Shown: piece after piece, positions 31,460 to 41,440 of the stretch
How the letters are laid out: each line of letters begins with the position of its first letter
Position numbering within the stretch: position 1 is the stretch's first letter
Source of the DNA: Achatina immaculata
Taxonomy: Eukaryota > Mollusca > Gastropoda > Stylommatophora > Achatinidae
DNA: 64,000 nucleotides
Direction of reading: 5' to 3'
Assembly: GCA_009760885.1 (NCBI GenBank)
Contig: CM019692.1
Span: 59,137,926-59,201,925, forward strand
The notes under the pieces: generated by a model
Databases searched by the model: none
Seen by the model: the letters and a program-made list of their open reading frames with translations, nothing else
Told to the model about the DNA's origin: nothing
Made by a program: the position numbers and the translations under genes

Positions 31460-33818
31460 TGTACTAGTGATCTCTTCTGCTCAGCTTGGAGTTCGGGAGC
31501 TCTACCATACGATTTTAAAGATGCCTAAATGATCCACCTGTACAAGAATAAGGGCAATCGCCACCATTGTGACAGTCACAGAGGAATTTCGCTTCTCTCA
31601 ATCGCTGGCAAAGAAATGGCTCGAGTCCTGCTAAACCGACTCAATGAGCATCTTGAAGATAATTTGCTTCCCGAGAGTTAGTGTGGTTTTCGAGCAGGAA
31701 GAGGGACAGTTGACATCTTCTTCTTCTTCGTACGCACATTGGCGATGATGCGTGGTACCCTGATTTTTGCGATGCGCCTTTTGGCTGGGTACCTCCAACT
31801 TCAGCACCTTTCCTTGCTAGGGCAGACTGTGGTCTTGCTGGGACTGCCATGAAGATACTGATGCAGGCTGGCCTGGCCAAAAACTTTTGTTTTCCAACCC
31901 CTGTTGGCTGCACCTAAACTCCCTCTCCACGCCAGATCCAACATGCAAAGCTGGCTGGCCAGACGGCTTTGAGACAGTTCCACAGAGACACTGCGACTTT
32001 CGGATGAGAAATCCGATGAGTGCTTCGACGATATCCATTCCCCGCCACATATAGTCTGCTCGCTCTGCTTTGTTCTGATAGCCATTGTTGTAAAAACCCA
32101 TAGGCTTGGATTCATTGGCTTGACACCATACTTTCCTCATCCCTGCTGGCAATCTCCATGTCCCCATCCGTCCACCAGCCTGACATTACATTTTACAAAA
32201 ATAACAATTACAATTAATGTTGACTGCTACAGGTTTCTGGGCTACAGAAGTAGGTCAGAATTTTTAAGCAAACAGATCTATGTTCCCTGTCTCACAAAGA
32301 CTATGTTAAGATAAGTGTCGTCTTAACACAGTTGTTCCCTGGGGGACAGTTGACATGATCTTTGCTATCCGTCGACTACAGGAAAGGTGCCTGGAGCAGC
32401 ACAATGACCTATTAACCGTTTTTGTAGACTTAACCAAAGCCTTTGATACTGTCAATAGGGACGATCTTTGGCTAATAATGGCAAAATTTGGATGCCTAGC
32501 CAGGTTCATAGAAATAGTTCATCACTTTCATGAAGGCACGAAGGTATGTGTTCTCGATGGTGGTGAGGTCTCCGAATCCTTTCCTGTTACTTGTAGGGTA
32601 AAAGCAGGGACGTGTCCTTGCACCCACACTCTTCAGCACGATGTTCTCGGCCATGCTCATGGACGCTTCCAGAAGCTCAAATGAAAATTGTATTCCGTTA
32701 ATTTATAGAACAGACGGAAAGCTTTTCAGTGTAAGGCGATTAAAAGCTGCCTCAAAAGTTAGGAATGCGAAATTCAAAGGCTTTCTGTTCGCCGATGATC
32801 GTGCATTAAATGCTAATTCAACATCTAATATGCAAACCATTACTGATAACTTCTCGGAGGCATGTGACAACTTTGGCCTTACGATCAACATCGGAAAAAT
32901 AGAAGTCGTATATCAACCCACCTCCAACAAAGAATATACTGACCTGGAAATCGTGATAAAGGGACAAAAGCTAAAATCCGTAGAAAATTTCACTTATCTT
33001 GGCAGTACCCTTTCCAGGGCAGTCAGTCTTGATTCTGAAATCAGCAACAGAATAGCTAAAGCCAGCGCAGCATTTGGGAAGCTACGAAAAAATGTATGGG
33101 AAAGAAGAGGACTCAACGTTACCACCAAGTTAAAGGTCTATAAAGATGTCGTTCTGACCACACTAATGTATGCAGCCGAAACATGGACAGTCTACAGTAA
33201 ACATGCAAGACAATTAAATCACTTCCATCTAGGCTGTCTCAGGAAAATACTGAACATCAAATGGCAGCAAAAGATACCTGATACTAAAGTCCTCACAAGA
33301 GCTAATATTCCAAGCATCTATACAATGCTTCAAAAGGCGCAGATTCGATGGACAGGGCACGTAGTCAGAATGGGTAACACTCGACTTCCCAAACAACTCC
33401 TTTACGGGGAACTACTCAACGGAAAATGGAAAGCTGGAGGGCAAAAAAAAAAAAAAAACGTTACAAGGATAGGCTCAAAACCTCACTCAAGGCCTTCAGG
33501 ATAGACATAAACTCTTGGGAGGCCATGGCACAAGTCCGCCAATCATGGAGGGCTTTAACCACCCTGGGTGCTCAGAGAGCAGAGCGCTCAAGAATTGAAA
33601 GTGCCCAGCACAAACGCGCAATGCGGAAAAGCCAAGGCAGCACAAGCACCCACAACTGAATCTGGACATGTATGTTTCGTGTGTGGCAAAACTTTTAGAG
33701 CTCGTATAGGGGTAGTTGGTCACCCACGGACACACCTCTCCTTATTTTGACTAAGATGAATCTGTGGTCATTATCCAAACGATGGACGAACACAACAACA
33801 ACAACAATAACAACAACA
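31460..33818 (+). pseudogene. LINE with reverse transcriptase and C-terminal zinc finger, interrupted
   Basis: A degenerate non-LTR retrotransposon ORF2. Before the insert: AWSSGALPYDFKDA, stop, MIHLYKNKGNRHHCDSHRGI, SLLSIAGKEMARVLLNRLNE (RT motifs 1-2). After it: AIRRLQERCLEQHNDLLTVF, VDLTKAFDTVNRD (catalytic motif A), a frameshift near 32610, then FKGFLFADDRALNA (catalytic FADD), LTINIGKIEV, FTYLGSTLSR, AETWTVY, IRWTGHVVRM. A frameshift sits in an A run at 33444. A Cys2-His2 finger (CFVCGKTFRARIG...GHPRTH) lies at 33667-33735 and an (aac)n tail at 33788-33818. It is 5' truncated. Such a terminal finger recurs in several LINE groups; I do not name the clade. Confidence 0.9.
31717..32342 (-). 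mobile_element. 600-bp non-autonomous retroposon with GAA tail, inside a LINE
   Basis: It lies between two copies of gggacagttgacat (31703-31716 and 32343-32356), a perfect 14-bp target-site duplication. On the minus strand it is collinear with 11755-12345, and the (gaa)n tail is at 31717-31730 (ttcttcttcttc on plus). The left part (32290-32342 on plus) extends further 5' than the other copy. Removing it rejoins the host LINE frame at GRGTVD. Confidence 0.93.
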
Positions 33819-33835
33819 GCTACTGGGTATAACCC

Positions 33836-33990
33836 TTTTAAATGGGCGAATATCGCATTGTCACAAACCAGTAATTGTTTTTATTAAATATATGGAATTT
33901 CATACTAATTCAGTGAAGCAGCCGCGGACCACTTGGTGATGCTGCAAGGACCACTTGTAACCCGCGGACCACAGGTTGAGGACCACTGCC
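33836..33990. mobile_element. hAT-like terminal sequence
   Basis: The complement of 33950-33990 reads cagtggtcctcaacctgtgg, then tccgcgggttac. This is the CAGTGGT(T/C)CTCAACCTGTGG type of end. The opposite end is not clear. Confidence 0.4.
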
Positions 33991-34276
33991 ATAGGTTAAA
34001 TTCTCTCGCCGTTAGATCATGGAAGGTCAGAAGAGGAATCTAGAAAAATGACAAACGATGGCTATTAATGTCCTCCCCATTAGGTGGCGACACACAACTC
34101 GAAAGATTTAAGAACCTCTGTTAACATCACGCCCTGTCCTGATTGTATGCGCCCGCTGTAGACGACGTTGAAATTAGTAGATAGAACCTTCCCAAATGGC
34201 TACAACAGATTCAGTGAATGTTTCTGAGCCTTGATAAATTGGCAAGTCATATATCAGGAACTATTTTATATGGCAG

Positions 34277-34283
<7 letters not shown>

Positions 34284-34327
<44 letters not shown>
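34284..34327. repeat. (AT)n microsatellite
   Basis: A perfect alternating a/t run of about 44 bp. Confidence 0.97.
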
Positions 34328-34329
<2 letters not shown>

Positions 34330-34969
34330 TGCACCCACCTTTGTGCTGAATTATGATGTGTTATTTATAGCTGTTGTTTCATCAGAATTAGCTGTTAACA
34401 ATAAATGGAAAAAAGGTTCACACACGCAGTGTTCACTTTATCTAAAGCAAAAACTAATAAACTAGAATCCGCATAAATGGAGAGAGCTCCGCATCTGACA
34501 TGAACATGCACGTACCTTCTGCATCTTCTTGACAGAAGTCAGGCTACAAAATATCAGAAAATTGTGAAATATAAATGTTTTTTTAATAAAAAAAACCTAT
34601 AAAAAGGTAGGATTGTGCCAAGATTAGAACTTTATACTGTATGGGAACGATAAAGAAGTGGTATAAACGATACAACAAAAGGGAAAATGATCCATGCATG
34701 ACTTCTTATGAAGCAGAACTGTACAAGAGTATGCAAAAAAACAACTGATGGAAGATAAAATGGACACTGACAATGACAGTGACAATGACAGTGACGGCGA
34801 TGGATTAACCACCACCCGAGCCCCCCCCCCCCCTTTCCAACTTATACCGTCCGTCTGGTAGATGGCCTGAGTCCCCTTTGTTACTACATGACTTCGTATC
34901 ACACAAACTAAACACAGACTGATACATCACTGTCTTTAGTGGGACAATGACAATTATAAACGATTGTCA

Positions 34970-35095
34970 CATATGCAGGAAACTATCTACTGTAGACAGC
35001 GGAACAACAACACAACTCCTTCAGATCATCAGATGCAGTACACCCCCCCCCCCCTCAGACAAGTGTTAACTCCTGACACTCTAAGGGGGAGGGGT
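34970..35095 (-). mobile_element. Retroelement terminal fragment with poly-C, copy of 41188-41290
   Basis: The plus strand shares with 41188-41290 the order 'gaaact', 'acaacaacac...ctcttcagatcatcaga', a run of C, then 'gacaagtgtt'. On the minus strand this gives 'ctgatgatctgaag...', as in the ends of some Penelope-like elements. No coding part is present. Confidence 0.45.
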
Positions 35096-35156
35096 GGGCC
35101 TCTCTGTGTCATGACTCCCAGAGGTCTTGTGGGTTGTTGCTTTCCCTTGTTATTTA

Positions 35157-35308
35157 TTGTGGAGCATGTCTGGAAGAGGGGAGGGCTAGAGTATCTAATG
35201 GCAACAGGGAAGACCGAAGGTAGTGGAGCATGTCTGGAAGAGGGGAGGGCTAGAGTATCTAATGGCAACAGGGAAGACGGAAGGTAGTGGAGCATGTCTG
35301 GAAGAGGG
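35157..35308 (+). repeat. 63-bp tandem repeat made of LINE C-terminal sequence
   Basis: Two and a half copies of a 63-bp unit (gtggagcatgtctggaagag, then gggagggctagagtatctaa) encoding VEHVWKRGGLEYLMATGK. The same block occurs once, on the minus strand, in the LINE fragment at 37500-37920. A coding part of a LINE was thus amplified in tandem. Confidence 0.88.
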
Positions 35309-35554
35309 GAGGGCTCCTGGTTTTTCGGGCTCGTAGACCCATGTCTCTTCCACCCAGTGAAGAATTTGCCACTTGACAGCAGGATAACAGATATAGGCTT
35401 ACTGACCATACATTCTATAAAACAAAGTCGCTCTTGCTGTTTCACTGTTTATATATGTATGCACATACTTTTACCTCACATCCTGTAGAGAAAGTTTCTG
35501 TCAACCCGATCCTAATTCTCATATTACGTGGGACTTCTTCCAGCAGCTTTCTGA

Positions 35555-35594
35555 GCCATTGAGTCTCACTGCTGCAGATAAGACACGGCTCCAT

Positions 35595-35630
<36 letters not shown>
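35555..35630 (-). mobile_element. LINE 3' terminal fragment and (CT) run
   Basis: The block gagccattgagtctcactgc, then 'tgcagataagacacggctcc', matches 55084-55130. A (ct)n run (35597-35630) follows, which on the minus strand is a 5' GA run, not a 3' tail. Confidence 0.5.
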
Positions 35631-35631
<1 letters not shown>

Positions 35632-35874
35632 CTTGATATTTTCTTACCAGTTGTTGATTCCAAGAACCCGTGTATCTTTTTCTAGGTTGTCTCGCCATCA
35701 TTATCTAGATAAACTTCTTGATCTATCTCATTTCATCATTCCTGTATGGGGATTGGATTCTTGAAAACATGTTTTATATTCTTTTTATGCGCAGTACACT
35801 TCATTGTGCTTCGCTTTGCAGGCAGTTCTCCTCTGCTTCCCCACACTCCCTCTGTCTGGAGAACCCTGTTAGTT

Positions 35875-35886
35875 GCCTGTAGCACT
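35875..35886 (+). repeat. Target-site duplication of the RNase H LINE, left
   Basis: gcctgtagcact, repeated exactly at 37104-37115. The 1217 bp between are the LINE insert. Confidence 0.93.
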
Positions 35887-37103
35887 TTCAAAATCAGTCA
35901 CTACGGATTATCACAGGTGCCATGAGGTCCACACCAATAGTAGAAATGCAGAAAATAGTCGGTGTTCAACCGCTAAAGGAACGTAGAGACACAAAGGTCA
36001 TGACTATGGGAGAAAAATTCCTTAGCTCTGTAAGCCATCCCCTGAAGGAGAGATTCAATAACTTGGCATTAGGACGGCTTAAAAGAAGCAGCTTCATTCA
36101 TCAGGCCAAGCGTATGCGTAAGCTGATACCTGACCTTCCAACTGTAGTCACTCCATTATCATCTGTACCAGAGCATACACCATGGAAAGAAGCAGATTAT
36201 ACACAAATAACTATTCAGACTGAAGTGAAAGGTGTGCAGAATGGTAAGATGCAGAGCAGTCTTGTAAGATCAATAGCCACACTTAGTGTTCTAGATGACA
36301 AATATCCATGTGACACCTGGATACGTGTGTATACAGATGGATCTGCACATAATGCCATAAAAAATGGTGGGGCAGGAGCATATATTGAATATCCAAACAA
36401 CACCATTGACAAGATTTCCATACCCACTGGTAAATACTGCAACAACTTTGATGCAGAAGTTAGGGCAATTATTGCTGCAGTTGAAAAACTATCAGACTCC
36501 AGAATTGATACATGTCCTGTAGTAATTCTCACAGATGCAAGATCAGTACTGGAGGCTCTTCAGTGCAACAAACTACCAGACCTTAAGGATGCCTTGTCAA
36601 AAATTGGCTTACAACATGGAGTCACTTTGCAGTGGATTCCCTCCCACTGTGGGATACCAGGCAATGAGAAAGCTGACCATCTGGCCAAAGAGGGCACTGA
36701 AATGGAGCAACCAGACATACCAGTCACCTATAATCAGAAGAAAAGCATGATAAAAACCTACAGGAAGCCACAAACACCACCACATGATGACTATCACATG
36801 CTAAACAGAAAGGAACAAGTCACCATCTTCCGTCTCCGAACAGGACACAGCCGACTCCGAAGTCATATGTATACAAAGTTTAAGGTTGGTACTACTAATC
36901 TATGTACATGTGCCCAGGTGCCCCAAACCGTGGAACATATCCTCCAGAACTGCATCAACTACGAGACACTGAGAAATAATTACTGGCCCAGTGAAACCAC
37001 TAAAGAAGATAAGCTCTACGGTTCCATACATGAGTTACAAAAAACAGTGAAATTTATCCAAGAGACAGGACTGCAGATATAGACAGACAGTGCGAACGAA
37101 GAA
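35887..37103 (+). mobile_element. 5'-truncated LINE with RNase H domain, intact 3' ORF
   Basis: A 1217-bp insert bounded by a perfect 12-bp target-site duplication. It keeps the last part of ORF2 as one open frame of about 390 codons and a short 3' untranslated end (gcgaacgaagaa). It is truncated just after the reverse transcriptase thumb. No related copy was seen elsewhere in the window. Confidence 0.93.
35922..37082 (+). CDS. LINE ORF2 C-terminal fragment: RNase H and CCHC-like finger
   Basis: A 386-residue frame without stops. In LINEs of the I, Tad, R1 and related groups this domain removes RNA from the RNA-DNA hybrid. Residues 1-130 are the post-thumb linker; upstream in the same frame, QSLRIITGAM matches the usual 'ALRIITGA' block. 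The RNase H core has Asp139 (YTDGSA), Glu179 (DAEVRAI), Asp205 (TDARSV) and Asp252 (GNEKADHLAK), preceded by WIPSHCG with His242. All four catalytic acids are present. A C-terminal CTCAQVPQTVEHILQNC gives a C-x-C...H...C finger. The ATG at 35922 is only the first Met of a truncated ORF, so translation is not implied. Seen: motifs and open frame. Inferred: recent insertion, catalytically competent fold, no autonomous mobility because endonuclease and RT are missing. Confidence 0.9.
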   Translation: MRSTPIVEMQKIVGVQPLKERRDTKVMTMGEKFLSSVSHPLKERFNNLALGRLKRSSFIHQAKRMRKLIPDLPTVVTPLSSVPEHTPWKEADYTQITIQTEVKGVQNGKMQSSLVRSIATLSVLDDKYPCDTWIRVYTDGSAHNAIKNGGAGAYIEYPNNTIDKISIPTGKYCNNFDAEVRAIIAAVEKLSDSRIDTCPVVILTDARSVLEALQCNKLPDLKDALSKIGLQHGVTLQWIPSHCGIPGNEKADHLAKEGTEMEQPDIPVTYNQKKSMIKTYRKPQTPPHDDYHMLNRKEQVTIFRLRTGHSRLRSHMYTKFKVGTTNLCTCAQVPQTVEHILQNCINYETLRNNYWPSETTKEDKLYGSIHELQKTVKFIQETGLQI

Positions 37104-37430
37104 GCCTGTAGCACTACATCATCATGAAGCATAGTTGCTCATACAGACTGCTTGAAGAAAGTTGTGATTCTCCGTCGAAAATGTTAGAACAGAATTTGTA
37201 AATTAGTAACGTTCTTTTCCATGAAGAATCCATTTTGTCTCAGCTGATGGCGTAGAAAACGAAATAAATGGTTACTGAAGAAAAGATGAAATTTATCTCG
37301 TGACATGCAGCAAAGGTGAAAACTTTCTGAGACCAAGTAGAATCCAGACAATGGACTTTGTACCTGGAAGCAGTGGCTGTCAGCTTAAACTTTTCACTTG
37401 GTATTCTAACTTTTCGGTAGATCGCCACAA

Positions 37431-37432
<2 letters not shown>

Positions 37433-37490
<58 letters not shown>
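37433..37490. repeat. C run plus (CT)n microsatellite
   Basis: Nine C then an uninterrupted (ct)n tract of about 50 bp. On the minus strand it is the (ga)n 3' tail of the LINE fragment at 37491-37920. Confidence 0.95.
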
Positions 37491-37493
<3 letters not shown>

Positions 37494-37920
37494 GACCTTG
37501 CCGACAGGCGTAAGATAACATGTCCTTCCATAATCTTCGATTCCTCTTGCATCTCAAGAGGCCTTGTCACTGAGCATTTCCCGTGCTAGGATGCCACACC
37601 ATCAGACATCTTTTCTCTTTGTCTACCTCTGCCTCTTCTACCTTCGCTCTTCCCTGTTGCCATTACATACTCTAGCCCTCCCCTCTTCCAGACATGCTCC
37701 ACAAATTTGGATTGTCGTTTTCCGATTTTTATTATAACTTTCCTTGCTGGTGTGCCTCTTTCAGCAGTACCTCGTTCAGTTTTCTCGCTCTCCATGGTAC
37801 CTTTAGCGTTTTGCTTGAGAACCACATTTCTGCTGATTACAGCCTTCTTTGTATCTCTTTACTGGCCATCCAGGCTTGGCATCCATAGAACAAGATTGGT
37901 TCAGTGTAACATTGTAGCAC
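37491..37920 (-). pseudogene. LINE ORF2 C-terminal fragment with GA tail
   Basis: The minus strand reads ILFYGCQAWMASKEIQRRL, a frameshift, then KTLKVPWRARKLNEVLLKEA in one frame and FVEHVWKRGGLEYVMATGKS, EGRRGRGRQREKMSDGVAS in another. This is the 'GHV-R-GLE-...-GKR-RGRQRE' C-terminus of a LINE ORF2. It ends in a (ga)n tail. The block VEHVWKRGGLEY is the one amplified at 35157-35308. Confidence 0.8.
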
Positions 37921-38809
37921 TCTGTTCCTTACTGTCACAGACAATGAGTTTTCCTTCACGTAGGCAGTAATAAAACAAATAAGAATCTGGCGTTCTTGTT
38001 TGACGGAACCTGTGTATAAAAGAAAACGACGTTACCTTCGTATACCGTTGTATATTGTACATATTATAAAAACGTTAGTTGTAAAACACGTTTTTAGACA
38101 AAAATTTACAGTACAAACAGGTCCTAATCATTACACATGTTAGTTGCATCCTGTATACATTTATATTTAGATAATAAATCCACACGCACATTAACAGAGA
38201 CATAATAATATATTCACATGCAAATTCACAGGAACATGTACAGTGTACAAAAACTACGACTTACACCGCCTGCTGATGTTCCGATCCACATTTTCACACA
38301 AATGACATCCATTTTTCAGTGTCCTCGCCCTGCGTGTGTGTGTCATGTAGTCCTGCAGAGCGATGTTTTCTCTAAGAAGGTAGTCTGATGAATGTGTCCT
38401 GTAACAAAAGCTGTTTTGTGTTGGTCATTAGCGTACAAAATATTTAAACAAGTCTGATCGTTATTGTGCAGGTTACTTTTCTCATTCCTTTCATAGCGGG
38501 TTATGTTCATGGTTTTAATTTTTTTTTCTTAGTTTGCTCAGTCCAGGCAGTAAAGATGTGTTTTGTGTGTGTGTGTGGGGGGGGGGGTGGGTGGGAGTGA
38601 TGAGAATACCTTGGACAGCTGAGGTACCTGGCTAAGTGTGTGTGTGTGTGAGAGAGAGAGACAAAGGCTGATTCGAGGGGGAAAAACCACGAATTTAATT
38701 AAGGTTATAAAATAACATCATTATTCATTAGATGTCGTTATAACAAAAGGAGAGGATTAGAAATTGCCACAGAAATAGAAAATGCACGCGAAATGAGAAG
38801 TAGAAAAAT

Positions 38810-38811
<2 letters not shown>
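37921..38811. other. Unassigned DNA
   Basis: A GT/GGG run at 38562-38595 and a (tg)n(ag)n run at 38638-38662. Otherwise no gene, array or element end. Confidence 0.5.
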
Positions 38812-38853
<42 letters not shown>

Positions 38854-38975
38854 AAATGGAAAACACAAAAGGCGTGACAAAATCACCAACTTAGGTGATT
38901 CTAAACGTATAAACTCCATATCTTTGAAGAATCTTAATCATCCAGTCCTGCTGGCATGATGATGATGATGATGAT
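38812..38975. repeat. (GA)n and (GAT)n microsatellites
   Basis: (ga)n at 38813-38850 and (gat)n at 38957-38980. The GAT run could be the tail of a lost LINE end, since several LINE ends here carry such tails. Confidence 0.9.
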
Positions 38976-39084
38976 GATGATAACATAGGAACAAAATGGA
39001 ACATAACTGATACCCACATTACTACTCTCTAGATCAGAGTGTTCAGTTTACTATAGTTTACTATTACATATACTTGTACGAACT

Positions 39085-39415
39085 CATTGTAACTGCGATC
39101 TATTGTTCTTTGCAGCCGATGCTGTAGAGATGTTGAGGAACAGCATCGTATCGGCGTGGGAGCGGGTTATGGCGGCTATTTTTTTCAGTCCTGGAGTACA
39201 ACTAAAAAGCAGGGGTGTGCAATGCTTCTTTAGCAGACTCCACCACCATGGGGCCTATGGCGATACCTGCCCCGTTAGCCAGGCTAGGCCTGTTACTGGG
39301 GGTACCACGGAGAGGTGGGACAGGGTCTTGGTCAGCTATGGGTCGCTGACTTTGACGCTGGCATATCAGCAATGGGTCGCTGATTACCTTATCTGGCGTC
39401 TTCATCCCTCTACTA
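39085..39415 (+). mobile_element. Dispersed repeat D, copy 3 (best preserved)
   Basis: Plus strand, about 330 bp: 'attgttctttgcagccgatg', 'aacagcatcgtatcggcgtg', 'gtgcaatgcttctttagcag', 'actccaccaccatggggcc', 'gacagggtcttggtcagcta', then two near-copies of 'gctatgggtcgctgac...ctggcatatca'. The last part is the seed of the 34-bp array at 21365-21690. There is no conserved reading frame, so it is a non-autonomous element or a 3' untranslated part of a larger one. Confidence 0.75.
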
Positions 39416-39535
39416 TAACTTTATTATAGTTTACTGTATTTCGCTATATCTTTACAATAGTTTACTATAATTTTACTATAGTTTACTATATTTCACTATA
39501 GCTTTACTATAGTTTACTATAGCTTTACTGTAGTT
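39412..39535. repeat. TTTACTATAG-type simple repeat
   Basis: Imperfect units around 'ctttactatagtttactata', directly after repeat D. Confidence 0.8.
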
Positions 39536-40139
39536 TTTTTCTGTAGCTGATAAAATTTAATACAAAGACATCTCTAACAGGTCGGAAGTTTCCGTTTCAA
39601 CTCTTATCATAATTTTCTCGGTTTGCGTAGTGAGGCTGTGTAGAGTGGCATATCGATTATGAATTATTGATTATTGATCGATATAAAAGCCCGGTTAAAC
39701 TAATCTGTTTTACCGACACAGGTAACGTGGCCACTGGCACACATGAAAGCCAAAGTCATGCATCCAGAAACGAAGCGTAATATCTGGTCTTACTCCTCAT
39801 TTTACTATCTTGTCTTGTTACTGCAAATTAATTATTAAATATTATAATAGAATTCCCAGGTGTGTGTATGTGGGTGGGTGGGTGGATGGGTGGGGGATTA
39901 GAATTAGATGTCTCAGTATGGACTGATGAGATTCTGCCTTTTATGTTAAAGGCACTATTGAAGTGAGTCATGGACAGTGAATAGGTCAAAGCAAAATATC
40001 AATAAGGCCAGCAGAGATGTGTGTGTGTGTTTGTGTGTGTGTTTTTTTTTTAAAAATAAGAATGTTAAGAGTACCATGAACATCGAAGATGACAAACAGG
40101 GAATGTCTAACAAAAGCAGATGTAGAAAGGAACCTGATT
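39536..40139. other. Unassigned DNA with (GTGG) and (GT) runs
   Basis: Runs at 39860-39895 and 40018-40042. No gene seen. Confidence 0.45.
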
Positions 40140-40372
40140 ATATCCCTAATAAAACGGCCAACCATCATTCATTGGACATATAATGAAAAGGGGAGAGCTT
40201 GAAAACATCCTAACAACAGGGAAGATTAATGGGAAGAGAGGCAGGGGAAGGCATAACAAACAAAGAAAAAAAAAAGAAAGTCACTATCTGAGCTGATGGA
40301 AAATATCAAGGACTGAGATCTTCTGAGAAGCATTGCCCGCCAACGCCTACCAGCACCTAATGATGATGATAA
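40140..40372 (+). pseudogene. LINE 3' end with GAT tail
   Basis: The plus strand reads, across frames, GHIMKRGELENILTTGKING, then KRGRGRHNKQRKKK, then an AT-rich decayed segment to cctaatgatgatgataat. The 'GHIMKRGELENILTTGKI-GKRGRGR' order is diagnostic of a LINE ORF2 end. Frames are broken. Confidence 0.72.
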
Positions 40373-40799
40373 TTATGAATGAAGTTATATAGCCCAAAGA
40401 GCGTTTTTTTTTTTTGGGGGGGGCGGGATAGGGATATCTGTTTCTTACAATCAGGAAGATTATCTGCAAGTCATGCAGGGCTGATGTACCATCTTGTTCA
40501 AGATTTAAACACCGGAGATTTTTTTTTTTCTTTTAATGACAACAGTAAAGGCACTGACAGGAAGACAAGTGCCACAGACAAACCTGGTTTTTATTTTATT
40601 CCCTGCTCGTTCATATCTTCTGTGCCCTCTGTCTTATTACCGTCGTTCAGTTTTAATGAATGTAGGGCCTTGAAAAGCCAGGTTCCACCCCCCCCCCCCA
40701 AATACAAACACAGAAAACATTGCAGACAATGTTATCCTAAATGTTGTCTCAGATAAGACAAAAAGAAAACATAGGCCCGCTGTAGGACTTCTCAACAGT

Positions 40800-41112
40800 C
40801 TGTGGCCTAGAGCAGCAACCTTTTTAAAATTGTGTGCCTCGAGTGAGCTAAATGTGCGCCGCATCAAATTCCAGGTTTTTGTGGTAAAAGGAAATTTGAC
40901 CACAGTACAGCGCAGTTTTGTTTATTTATGTGATAAATAGCCGCCAGGTAGAGAGCCCACAGCAAATTTGGTTATTAGTCCTGTGGGAGCTGAAATGGCC
41001 AGAGCTTAGTGTCTCCAAACAGACTCACGTTTCCCATGGAAAGAAATGCCTTGTATAATAAATCTTTAAAACTGCTCTCAATCACTTTTATGGGCGTTAC
41101 CTGCCTTGTAAA
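40800..41112 (-). mobile_element. Dispersed repeat with hAT-like end, copy 1
   Basis: The plus strand 40960-41075 (cccacagcaaatttggttat, 'ggccagagc', 'ttaaaactgctctcaatc') is the complement, in order, of 48110-48235. Together with 41350-41432 it forms one copy, apparently split by the poly-C and AT block at 41150-41310. Confidence 0.55.
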
Positions 41113-41148
41113 TTTACTTTTTGGAACTGCTTCATATGTATGTACGTG

Positions 41149-41149
<1 letters not shown>

Positions 41150-41187
<38 letters not shown>
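41150..41187. repeat. (TA)n microsatellite
   Basis: A perfect (ta)n run of about 32 bp. Confidence 0.95.
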
Positions 41188-41190
<3 letters not shown>

Positions 41191-41290
41191 CTCCCTGTTA
41201 TAGAAAGCAAAACAACAGCTCTTCAGATCATCAGAGAAGTAACATCCCCCTCCCCCTCCCCCAACCCCGACAAGCGTTTCGGCTCTTTAA
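41188..41290 (-). mobile_element. Retroelement terminal fragment with poly-C
   Basis: The complement reads 'aaagagccgaaacgcttgtc', a G run, 'gatgttacttctctgatgat', 'ctgaagagctgttgttttgc', 'aacagggagtttc', then (at)n. It is paired with 34970-35095. The 'gccgaaacgcttgtc' and 'ctgatgatctgaag' blocks are like those at Penelope-like element ends. It is inserted within the hAT-like repeat that flanks it. Confidence 0.45.
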
Positions 41291-41339
41291 ATATATAATT
41301 TGAATACAGTCAGGGTAGTGAGTAAACTTTAAAAATGCT

Positions 41340-41440
41340 TAAAATATATAGTAAACTTCACGAGAGTCAAGCATTAAGAACACAGAAATTTGCCTTAACA
41401 AATGTACCGCAGTCTGAAAAAGTTTTAGAACCACTAGCTC
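41340..41440 (-). mobile_element. Dispersed repeat with hAT-like end, distal part
   Basis: The complement reads agtggttctaaaactttttc, agactgcggtacatttg, caaatttctgtgttcttaat. It matches 47971-48050 (agtggttccaaaactttttc, agactgtggcacact, caaatttctgt). Confidence 0.6.

Noticed and set aside
33667..33735. Zinc-finger transcription factor gene
   Set aside because: The single Cys2-His2 finger lies directly after the LINE connection region in the same degenerate element, so it is the LINE ORF2 C-terminus.
35922..37082. Host RNase H1 gene or retroviral gene
   Set aside because: The upstream IITGAM block, the C-terminal CCHC-like finger and the flanking 12-bp duplication identify a truncated LINE. 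No gag, protease or long terminal repeats are present.
41188..41290. Hammerhead ribozyme
   Set aside because: CTGATGA and GAAA blocks are present, but the order and stem pairing for a hammerhead core do not hold.
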